From Pseudomonadota bacterium (GTDB lineage: Bacteria > Myxococcota > Polyangia > GCA-2747355 > JACKDQ01), in the NCBI GenBank assembly GCA_030591195.1, contig JAUVBO010000008.1:1-14343 (forward strand): 14,343 nucleotides of DNA, given 5' to 3'. Position numbers and translations under genes: made by a program. The notes beneath the pieces are model-generated. The model was not told the origin of the DNA. It searched no databases and saw nothing but the letters and a program-made list of their open reading frames with translations. Positions 1 through 6,204 of the stretch are shown in pieces (the stretch's first letter is position 1; each line of letters begins with the position of its first letter).

Positions 1-1258
1 AGGGGAACTGGATGTTGATGTCGCCGAGGTAGCTCTGCTTGGTCACGGCGTGGGCCCGGTCGAGCCATGACCGCGCGGGGGACGAACGCCAGAGATGCCG
101 CGACGTGCCCAGGACCTCCGCGGCCTGGGCCTGGGCCATTGACGAGATCATCTGCCAGGTCAGGGCCAGCGGTCCGTTGAAGCCCCCTTGTGGGAGGAAT
201 GGCACGACGTGGGGGTTGGCCTGGCTGACGATCGAGTGGTTGACGTTGTGCAGGCGGCTGAGCCGCAGCATCGGCACATCGCCGTGCAGGGATCCGTCGA
301 TCCAGCGCTCGGTCGGCATGTAGGGGATGACCGCGCCGGAGCGATCCCGCTCGTGGAGCATCACGGGGGCATAGCCGGGCGGCATCGCGCAGGAGGCGAG
401 GGCGCTGTGGCTCACCATCACGTCCGGGGCGGTCAGGTGGTTCAACACCCGCGGCTTCTGCCGCGAGCGGGTCGGCGAGACGGTGACGTTGAGAACCCGG
501 CCCGAGCGCTCGTAGGCTTCCTTGAAGGTCCTGGGGGGAACATTGGCCTCGATGTGCGCCAGCAGCTGGCTCGAGTCCAGCAGCTTGCGGCGCTTGACCA
601 CCTCCCGCGGCCTAGCCAGCTTCAGCGCCTCGAGGTGGATCCGCTCGGGGAAGCGAAAGAAGTCACTGAGCTCGTCGGCGTCGCGGGTGCAGACGGCCGC
701 CGCGACGATCGCGCCCATGCTGGACCCCGAGATGACGGTGGGCAGCAGCCGCTGCTCCCACAGCGCCTTGGCCACCCCGAGATGATAGATGCCAAAGGAG
801 AGCCCTCCGCTGAAGATCAGCGCCGAACCGCCGAAGTTGTGAAACGCCTGCTTGAAGCCGAGGAGCTTCTCCCCGAACGACAGGTCCGGGCTGTCATGAT
901 CGCAGAGAAACCGGATCGCCTGCTCGGCCTCTTCGAGATAGGCGCTGATCAGGTGCTTGGTGCCGGCGTGGGCATGGCGGTAGAGGTCCGGGTTGCTGAT
1001 CTCGCCCAGGTGACGATGGAGGCTCTCCTGCACCGTCCGGGCCAGCTGACCGGCGTCCTGGTCTTCGCGGAGCCGCCGCAGATGGCGCAGCTGCTCGCCG
1101 AGCAGCTCGTGGTGGTAGAGCCGCGACGCGTCGTCTGCGCGCCAGACGTCGTTGCGCTCGACGCGGTCGAGCTCCTCGGCCGCCGCCAGCCAGCTGCGAT
1201 AGCTCCGCGCCTGCTGCATCGCGCGCTGTAGCTTTCGCGCCTGCCTGAAGCTACCCAT
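1..1258 (-). CDS. DUF3336 + patatin-like phospholipase / triacylglycerol lipase (partial, C-terminus outside window)
   Basis: Probable serine lipase that hydrolyses acyl esters of triacylglycerol or phospholipid. Reading the minus strand from an ATG at 1258-1256 gives 419 codons open to the window edge, so the C-terminus is missing. The start has a GGAGGT site (1265-1270) 6 nt upstream. Residues ~10-140 match the DUF3336 region found ahead of patatin domains in yeast Tgl3/4/5 and plant SDP1 lipases, including a GTKHLI segment near residue 99. The patatin domain follows: oxyanion-loop GGLSFG (151-156), nucleophile elbow GSSMG (178-182, catalytic Ser180), and the dyad aspartate in WIDGS (Asp321). 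The segment from residue 147 to 189 follows SDP1 closely. I see no signal peptide, so it is probably cytoplasmic or a peripheral membrane protein. It lies 31 nt after the ABC ATPase stop and is likely the last visible gene of that operon. Family call is firm; the substrate is inferred. Confidence 0.93.
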   Translation of the reverse strand, partial: MGSFRQARKLQRAMQQARSYRSWLAAAEELDRVERNDVWRADDASRLYHHELLGEQLRHLRRLREDQDAGQLARTVQESLHRHLGEISNPDLYRHAHAGTKHLISAYLEEAEQAIRFLCDHDSPDLSFGEKLLGFKQAFHNFGGSALIFSGGLSFGIYHLGVAKALWEQRLLPTVISGSSMGAIVAAAVCTRDADELSDFFRFPERIHLEALKLARPREVVKRRKLLDSSQLLAHIEANVPPRTFKEAYERSGRVLNVTVSPTRSRQKPRVLNHLTAPDVMVSHSALASCAMPPGYAPVMLHERDRSGAVIPYMPTERWIDGSLHGDVPMLRLSRLHNVNHSIVSQANPHVVPFLPQGGFNGPLALTWQMISSMAQAQAAEVLGTSRHLWRSSPARSWLDRAHAVTKQSYLGDINIQFP

Positions 1259-1289
1259 CACTGCACCTCCGCCGCTCCGCAAGGTCCCG

Positions 1290-1994
1290 CTAGCCGCTCC
1301 GAACCTCGTCGCTCTCGACCCTGCCATCGACCATCCGCACCACCCGCCGCGCGCGCTCCATGACCCGGGGGTCGTGGGTCGAGAAGATGAACGTGACGCC
1401 CCGATCCCCGTTGAGCTGCTCCATCAGCTCGAGCAGTCGGTCGGCGGTCTCGGAGTCAACGTTGGCGGTCGGCTCGTCGGCCAGCACCACGGCTGGTCGA
1501 GCCGCGATGGCGCGAGCGATCGCGACCCGCTGCTGCTGGCCCCCCGAGAGCTCGGTTGGACGGCGATCCTCCATCCCCTTGAGCCCCACCTCCGCGAGCA
1601 GCGTCATCACCCGCTCTCGGCGCTCGGCCAGGGGTACGCCCTGCACGGCCATCACGATCTCGGAGTTCTCGTAGGCGGTGAGCACCGGCATCAGGTTGTA
1701 GGCCTGAAAGACGAAGCCGATGCGGTCGCGGCGCAACCGGCTCAAGGCCTTCCGACCGAGCGTGCTGAGATCCTGGCCCTCCAGCTGGACGCTGCCCGAG
1801 GTCGGCGTGTCGAGCGCTCCGATCAGATTCAGCGTCGTCGTCTTGCCCGAGCCGGACGGGCCGCAGATCGCCGTGAACTCACCGGCCTGGACCTCGAGGT
1901 CGAGGCCGCGCAGGGCCTCGACGTCCACCTGCCCTTGGCGATAGACCTTGGTCACTGCTGTGAGCTTCACGATCGGGCCGTTGCTCGGCGTCAT
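1290..1994 (-). CDS. ABC transporter ATP-binding protein, LolD/MacB type
   Basis: Cytoplasmic ATPase powering the two FtsX-type permeases encoded just upstream. The 234-residue length is typical for LolD-like subunits. Visible motifs are Walker A GPSGSGKT (45-52), Q-loop Gln97 in FVFQAYNLMP, signature LSGGQ (149-153), Walker B VVLADE (169-174), and the switch histidine in STHD (His207). The D-loop stretch reads EPTANVD where LolD/MacB usually have EPTGNLD, a conservative variant. The ATG at 1994 has GAGGA (2002-2006) 7 nt upstream. It is separated by 29 nt from the preceding permease and 31 nt from the lipase gene. The family of mechanotransmission exporters includes lipoprotein release (LolCDE), macrolide/enterotoxin efflux (MacB) and cell-division FtsEX; the cargo here cannot be read from the sequence. 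Confidence 0.95.
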   Translation of the reverse strand: MTPSNGPIVKLTAVTKVYRQGQVDVEALRGLDLEVQAGEFTAICGPSGSGKTTTLNLIGALDTPTSGSVQLEGQDLSTLGRKALSRLRRDRIGFVFQAYNLMPVLTAYENSEIVMAVQGVPLAERRERVMTLLAEVGLKGMEDRRPTELSGGQQQRVAIARAIAARPAVVLADEPTANVDSETADRLLELMEQLNGDRGVTFIFSTHDPRVMERARRVVRMVDGRVESDEVRSG

Positions 1995-2023
1995 TGCCTA
2001 ATCCTCGTCGCGGGGTCACCCGC

Positions 2024-3277
2024 TCACCCCAGCTTGATCGTCTCGACCGGCCTGACCTTGCCGGCCCTCCAGGCCGGGTAGAGGCCACTGATCATCGTGG
2101 CCCCCAAGATAATGACCGTGATCGCCACCACGCTCTCGGGGTAGAGGCCAATCTTGAGCACCATGCTCATCGCCACCCCGGCGACCTCGGGCGACTGACC
2201 TCCGGCAGCATACATCTCGGTCAAGTCCAGGCCGACGGTGGAAAAATAGTAGTACGGGTAGGCGGAGATCAGCACGCCGCAGGCGAGACCGACCAGGCCC
2301 AGCCACGCGCTCTCGAGCATCACCAGGCTGAACAGCTTGCCGGGGCTGAGGCCGATCGCGATCAGGATCCCGAACTCACGCAGTCGCTCCATCACGCTGA
2401 CAAACAGGGTGTTGAAGATGCCCGCCGCGCACAGCACCAAGATCAGCAGCGAGAAGAACGTCCCGCCCCCCTTCTTCATCGCGATGAAGCTGGCGAGATC
2501 CGGCTGCAGCTGCTTCCAGTTGAGCGCGACGCTCTGGTCGTCGAGCGTGCCTGCGACCTCCCCGGTCACCGCGGCGCTGCGGCGCTGGCTGTCGACGAAC
2601 ACGGCGATCTGGGTCGCCTCGTCGGCCTGATAGCCGAGGGCCTGGCGCAGGCTGTCGATCGGCAGGAAGCAGAGGCCGAGGTCGACCGCCGGCGATCCGG
2701 TCTTGACCAGGCCCGAGACCCGGGCGAGCCCGCTGACGATCTCGCCGCTCCTGTCGGTGAGGGTGTAGACGACGCGACTGCCGAGCTTGGCGTCGAGGTT
2801 CCTCGCGAGCCGGTACCCCAAGACGATCCCCCGGTCCCTCGACGTCGCGAACGGCCTGCCGCCGCTGACCGCCTCGAGGATCGACAGGGTGTCGGTGCTC
2901 TCGACCGCCGGGTCGTAGGCGATGAAGCCAGCGCCATAGCTCCCCGACGCGGTCGCGAGCATCAGCTCGCCGACGATGCGGGGCGAAGCGTGGACCACGT
3001 GCGCCACCGCGCGGATCCGATCGATCTTCTGCGCTGTCCGCCGCACGGTTCGGTTGAGGGCGGGCTTGTCCTGGTAGTCGGGGTGCTGCACCGTGATGTG
3101 GCCGCCGCCGATCCGCGCCGCCGTGTTGATCACGTCCTCCCAGCTCTGATCGTTGATGCCGATCACGAACACCGCCAGCAGGACGGAGAACGCGATCGAG
3201 GAGGCCGTGATCAGCGTCCGGCGCTTTCGCCGCCAGAGGTTCCTCCACGCCATCGTCGCCAGCATCCGCGAACCCAT
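2024..3277 (-). CDS. FtsX-like ABC permease, LolC/LolE-type (permease 1)
   Basis: Inner-membrane permease of the ABC exporter. The 417 residues have the LolC/E layout: a short basic N-terminus (MAWRNLWRRKRRTL, residues 9-22), TM1 ~21-41, a large periplasmic domain ~42-272, then three C-terminal helices at ~274-296, ~318-345 and ~382-402. The cytoplasmic coupling segment ERLREFGILIAIG after TM2 is the typical FtsX-domain signature and is probably where the ATPase docks. The protein ends in GLYPAWRAGKVRPVETIKLG, again family-typical. The start ATG at 3277 has AGGAGG (3283-3288) 5 nt upstream, and this site overlaps the stop codon of permease 2. Permease 1 resembles permease 2 at both termini, so they likely form a heterodimer. 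LolC/E and MacB-like assignments cannot be separated by eye. Confidence 0.93.
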   Translation of the reverse strand: MGSRMLATMAWRNLWRRKRRTLITASSIAFSVLLAVFVIGINDQSWEDVINTAARIGGGHITVQHPDYQDKPALNRTVRRTAQKIDRIRAVAHVVHASPRIVGELMLATASGSYGAGFIAYDPAVESTDTLSILEAVSGGRPFATSRDRGIVLGYRLARNLDAKLGSRVVYTLTDRSGEIVSGLARVSGLVKTGSPAVDLGLCFLPIDSLRQALGYQADEATQIAVFVDSQRRSAAVTGEVAGTLDDQSVALNWKQLQPDLASFIAMKKGGGTFFSLLILVLCAAGIFNTLFVSVMERLREFGILIAIGLSPGKLFSLVMLESAWLGLVGLACGVLISAYPYYYFSTVGLDLTEMYAAGGQSPEVAGVAMSMVLKIGLYPESVVAITVIILGATMISGLYPAWRAGKVRPVETIKLG

Positions 3278-3282
3278 GGGTG

Positions 3283-3288
3283 CCTCCT
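3283..3288 (-). promoter_or_regulatory. Shine-Dalgarno site of permease 1, overlapping the permease 2 stop
   Basis: AGGAGG on the minus strand, 5 nt before the ATG at 3277. Its first two bases are the AG of the TAG stop of permease 2. This supports the ATG at 3277 over the internal methionines at codons 5 and 9, and points to coupled translation of the two permeases. Confidence 0.8.
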
Positions 3289-4501
3289 ACTGGTGCCTCA
3301 TGGCTTCCACCGGCCGAATCAAGGCAGCCTTGCAAGCGGGATAGAGCACCGCGAACGAGACGACGATGACGGTCATGGCGATCGGCTGGGCAAACACCTG
3401 AGGCGAGACCTCTGCGTACCAGGTCTCCATCATCACCATCCCCATCATCGACGTCCCCGCGAGGGAAGCCATGTTGATGCCAGTCGTCGACAGATACCAG
3501 AGCGTCGGCGCGGCGAGCAGGACGCCGGCCGCCAGCGCCAGGCAGGCCTGGAGCGACGACTCGAGGTAGATCAACCGGAGCACCTCGCCGGGGCTGACCC
3601 CCAGCGCCTTGAGCACCCCGAACTCCTTGATCCGCTCGAAGACCGACATCAGCATCGCGTTGAGGATCACGATCGCGATCGCGACGTTGACGATGTAGAA
3701 CATCACGCCGATCGCCCCGGCCATCGAGTCCATCATCGACGCCAAGGTCGGGCTCAGGTCGCGCCAGCTCTGAACGTCCTGCTCGGGCGCGGCCCGCACG
3801 GCCAGCGCCTTGAGCGCCCCGGTGTCGAGCACCTCGGGGCGCTTGATGATGATCTGGTGAGCGCCGCCGTTGAACACCAGCAGCTGGCGAAACTCCGCCT
3901 GATTCATGAACAGACCGCCACGGTCGGTCTGCTCGCTGACACCCTTGAGCACACCTCGAACGGTGTAGAGGTCGTTGGCCAGGGTGCCATCAGCGGCCTG
4001 CGACAGCACGACCAGCTCAGCGCCGATCGCGACGCCCAGGGCATGGGCGAGCTTGCGACCAATCACGACCCCCTTGGGGTCCTGGGCGTCCAGCCACTGG
4101 CCCTGCTTGACCTGGCCGGCAAGCGCCAGGACCTTCGGTTCGCGCTCGAGGTCCACGCCGCGAAAAAACGCGCCGGCCGAAGCCTCGCCGTGTGCCACCA
4201 GCCCCGCGCCGAGCAGCCGCGGCGTCGCCGCCAGGCCGGCCGCGTCCAGGCGTCGGAGGATCGCGTTGGTGTCGGAGATGTTCCGGTAGATCGACGGACG
4301 GTCCTGGTAGCCAGGGGCAAAGATCTGCGCCCCACCGAGCTCGAAGTCGAGCGCGTTGCTCTTGAAATGGCTCAGCATCCCGGCCACGAGGCCGGAGTAG
4401 CAGATGGTGATCAAGACGGCGGTGGTCATCGCCGCGATCGTGACCAGGGTCCGACGCCGGTTGCGCCAGATGTTGCGCCACGCCATCTTGAAGTAGCTCA
4501 A
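3287..4501 (-). CDS. FtsX-like ABC permease, LolC/LolE-type (permease 2), TTG start
   Basis: Second inner-membrane permease of the same exporter, 404 residues from a TTG at 4501-4499. A longer reading from an ATG at 4612 would add 37 residues of non-membrane sequence (Arg/Ala/Gly-rich) that overlaps the NhaC gene, so I reject it. The TTG shares its bases with the NhaC stop (TTGA, 4501-4498) and has GAAAGGT at 4517-4511. An ATG at 4486 is a weaker alternative. The layout matches permease 1: MAWRNIWRNRRRTL (residues 6-19), TM1 ~18-40, periplasmic domain ~41-260, TM2 ~263-288 followed by ERIKEFGVLKALG, TM3 ~309-335, TM4 ~371-391. Spacing to permease 1 is 9 nt. The clear but diverged similarity between the two permeases suggests an old duplication and a heterodimeric transporter. 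Confidence 0.92.
   Translation of the reverse strand: MSYFKMAWRNIWRNRRRTLVTIAAMTTAVLITICYSGLVAGMLSHFKSNALDFELGGAQIFAPGYQDRPSIYRNISDTNAILRRLDAAGLAATPRLLGAGLVAHGEASAGAFFRGVDLEREPKVLALAGQVKQGQWLDAQDPKGVVIGRKLAHALGVAIGAELVVLSQAADGTLANDLYTVRGVLKGVSEQTDRGGLFMNQAEFRQLLVFNGGAHQIIIKRPEVLDTGALKALAVRAAPEQDVQSWRDLSPTLASMMDSMAGAIGVMFYIVNVAIAIVILNAMLMSVFERIKEFGVLKALGVSPGEVLRLIYLESSLQACLALAAGVLLAAPTLWYLSTTGINMASLAGTSMMGMVMMETWYAEVSPQVFAQPIAMTVIVVSFAVLYPACKAALIRPVEAMRHQ
4498..4501 (-). promoter_or_regulatory. TTGA stop/start overlap between antiporter and permease 2
   Basis: On the minus strand the bases read TTGA. TGA (4500-4498) ends the NhaC frame and TTG (4501-4499) opens the permease frame. This overlap decides the permease start and implies translational coupling, with ribosomes that finish the antiporter re-initiating on the permease. 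Confidence 0.75.
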
Positions 4502-6000
4502 GCAGGCCCGACCTTTCTTCCGAGGCAGAGAAACGCGAGCGACAGCAGCGCCGCCTGCAGCGCGATGGTTACCAGCACCAGCCAGCGCCCCGCGACGAGC
4601 CCCGCAATACAATAGCCGACCAGTGAGGAGATTCCCGCGACGGCCGCATAGGGAATCTGGGTGTTGACATGGTCGGCGTGCTTACAGCCCGAGGCCATCG
4701 AGGAGAGGATCGTCGTGTCCGAGATGGGAGACGTGTGATCACCAAACATGCCGCCACTCAACACCGCACCCAGGGCGAGGGGAACCGGCATGCCGACCTG
4801 CGTCGCGACCGGGATCGCTATCGGCACCATGATCGCGTAGGTCCCCCAGGATGATCCCGTCGCCATCGAGATCAAGAGCCCCAGCAGGAAGACCAGCCCC
4901 GGAAACAGCACCGGCGGCAGCGGACCATCAAAGGCAGAAGCAACGAACGGACCGGTTCCCAGCAGTCGACAGACATCTCCCAGCGACCACGCCAGGAGCA
5001 AGATCAGCACGATCGGGATCACCTTGCCGACGCCCTCGATCAAGGTGTTGAACGCCCAGGCGAAGCTCTTGCCTTGACCGCGCCGGAGCAGGACTGCCGC
5101 GGATAGGATCCCGGCACCGTAGGAGATCCCGAGCGCAACCTGGAGCTTGTCGTTGGGCAACCGGCCATAGCTCAGCCAAAAATAGCCAAAGATCAGCGCC
5201 AGCGAAGCGAACAGCACCCCCAAAGGGACCGTCACCAGCGTTGCCGGCGCTTGTTCCTCGACCCGATCGTTGCTCTCCGCTACCGGCTCTTGCGCTGCGC
5301 CGTCCTCGGCGCCCTCGAGCAGCGCCTGTCGCCTGGCCATCGGGCCGAACTCCCGGCCAAACCCGATGAACAGTGGAACGCTGCAGACCGCGAGTATCGG
5401 ATAGAGCTGAAACGGCAGCGCCTCGAGCCAGACACCAAAGGGCGTCCATCCGCTGTCTGGTCCACGGTAGGACTTCTCGATCAGACTCATGATGTACACG
5501 CCCCAGCTGGTGATCGGAACCAGCACACTCACGGGCGAGGAGGTGGAGTCCAGCAGGAAGGCCAGCTTCTCTCGACAGATCTTGTAGCTGTTGAAGACAG
5601 GCCTGAAGAGCGGCCCCAGGATGAGGCTGTTTCCGGAGTCGGTGAAGAAGATCCCGATCCCCGCCAACCAGACCGCCAGCTGTGTCTTGCGCGGCGAGGT
5701 GAGGAACCGCGAGGCGCTGGTGGCGAAGGTCTTCATGCCGCCCGACCGTTCGATCAGCTGGACGAACCCCGCGATGATGCAGATCAGCAGCACCACCGAG
5801 GCGTTGGACTTCGTTCCCAGCTGCGCGAAGAGACCCTTGTCGAAGAGATCGAAGGCGCCGGCCAGGGGATTGTACCCCCGGTGGATGGTCATCCCCACCC
5901 AGACACCAATGCTGAGGGACAGGATCACCTTGCGGGTAGCCAAGGCCACGCCGAGCGCGATCACCGAAGGCAAGACCGACAGCGCGCCATATCCACTCAC
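4498..6000 (-). CDS. NhaC-family Na+/H+ antiporter
   Basis: Polytopic inner-membrane cation/proton antiporter of the NhaC family (ion transporter superfamily), 500 residues from GTG at 6000-5998. That start has AGAGGT (6010-6015) 9 nt upstream; a GTG at 6006 is also possible. The frame stays open far upstream, to 7500, but that part is antisense to the DNase gene and has no membrane character. Many hydrophobic segments are visible. The inverted-repeat-type motifs typical of the family are STSSPVSVLVPITSW (152-166), ATGSSWGTYAIMVP (380-393) and GGMFGDHTSPISDTT (416-430). TDSGNSLILGP (120-130) sits where many relatives carry DDYxNxLxxG. An acidic hydrophilic loop (~218-252) separates the two halves. 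The gene is first in the five-gene minus-strand operon and overlaps permease 2 by 4 nt. The exact ion and exchange partner are inferred from family only. Confidence 0.93.
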   Translation of the reverse strand: MSGYGALSVLPSVIALGVALATRKVILSLSIGVWVGMTIHRGYNPLAGAFDLFDKGLFAQLGTKSNASVVLLICIIAGFVQLIERSGGMKTFATSASRFLTSPRKTQLAVWLAGIGIFFTDSGNSLILGPLFRPVFNSYKICREKLAFLLDSTSSPVSVLVPITSWGVYIMSLIEKSYRGPDSGWTPFGVWLEALPFQLYPILAVCSVPLFIGFGREFGPMARRQALLEGAEDGAAQEPVAESNDRVEEQAPATLVTVPLGVLFASLALIFGYFWLSYGRLPNDKLQVALGISYGAGILSAAVLLRRGQGKSFAWAFNTLIEGVGKVIPIVLILLLAWSLGDVCRLLGTGPFVASAFDGPLPPVLFPGLVFLLGLLISMATGSSWGTYAIMVPIAIPVATQVGMPVPLALGAVLSGGMFGDHTSPISDTTILSSMASGCKHADHVNTQIPYAAVAGISSLVGYCIAGLVAGRWLVLVTIALQAALLSLAFLCLGRKVGPA

Positions 6001-6204
6001 GATCACTCGACCTCTCAGCGTTGCCGCCCGACCGTTGACTGAACCACGAGCCGAGCGCCACGAGGACCCGAACCGGAACGCCACGAGGACCTGGAGTCCC
6101 CGCGCCGCCCGCGCCGGATGATACCGCGGGGGTCTCGTCAGGGGACGCACGATTTCGAGCAGATCTGCGCCGAGATCGATCGGGTAGGATGTAGGGTGCG
6201 CAAG
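6001..6204. promoter_or_regulatory. Divergent intergenic region between NhaC operon and DNase gene
   Basis: A 204-nt gap between two divergent start codons, which must carry the promoters for both the minus-strand operon and the DNase I-like gene unless transcription enters from elsewhere. It holds a 13-bp direct repeat (6056-6068 and 6079-6091), a perfect 10-bp palindrome GCAGATCTGC (6159-6168) and GATCGATC (6174-6181). A TAGGAT hexamer (6185-6190) is a possible -10 for the plus strand, but it lies only 14 nt from the chosen ATG and I see no convincing -35. If the DNase gene instead began at the in-frame ATG at 6118, the last third of this region would be coding. The lipoprotein-like signal starting at 6205 argues against that. 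Confidence 0.5.
6056..6091. repeat. 13-bp direct repeat pair (CGCCACGAGGACC)
   Basis: Two exact copies at 6056-6068 and 6079-6091, start-to-start distance 23 bp, roughly two helical turns. They lie 50-90 nt upstream of the antiporter GTG, in the divergent promoter region. They could be a two-site operator, but no regulator is encoded nearby and chance is possible in such GC-rich DNA. Confidence 0.55.

Noticed and set aside
188..1231. Plus-strand frame of 347 codons at the left end
   Set aside because: It is antisense to the patatin lipase, whose Ser180/Asp321 motifs are intact on the other strand.
4502..4612. Longer permease 2 start at the ATG at 4612
   Set aside because: The added 37 residues overlap NhaC coding sequence and precede the conserved MAWRN N-terminus; the TTGA overlap is a better start.
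1994..4615. Open frame of 873 codons on the plus strand
   Set aside because: It is antisense to both permeases, with His/Arg/Asp/Gln-rich low-complexity translation; a codon-bias artefact.
6118..6204. Upstream ATG giving the DNase-like protein 29 more residues
   Set aside because: The added residues are hydrophilic and would bury the signal sequence that begins at 6205; start at 6205 preferred.
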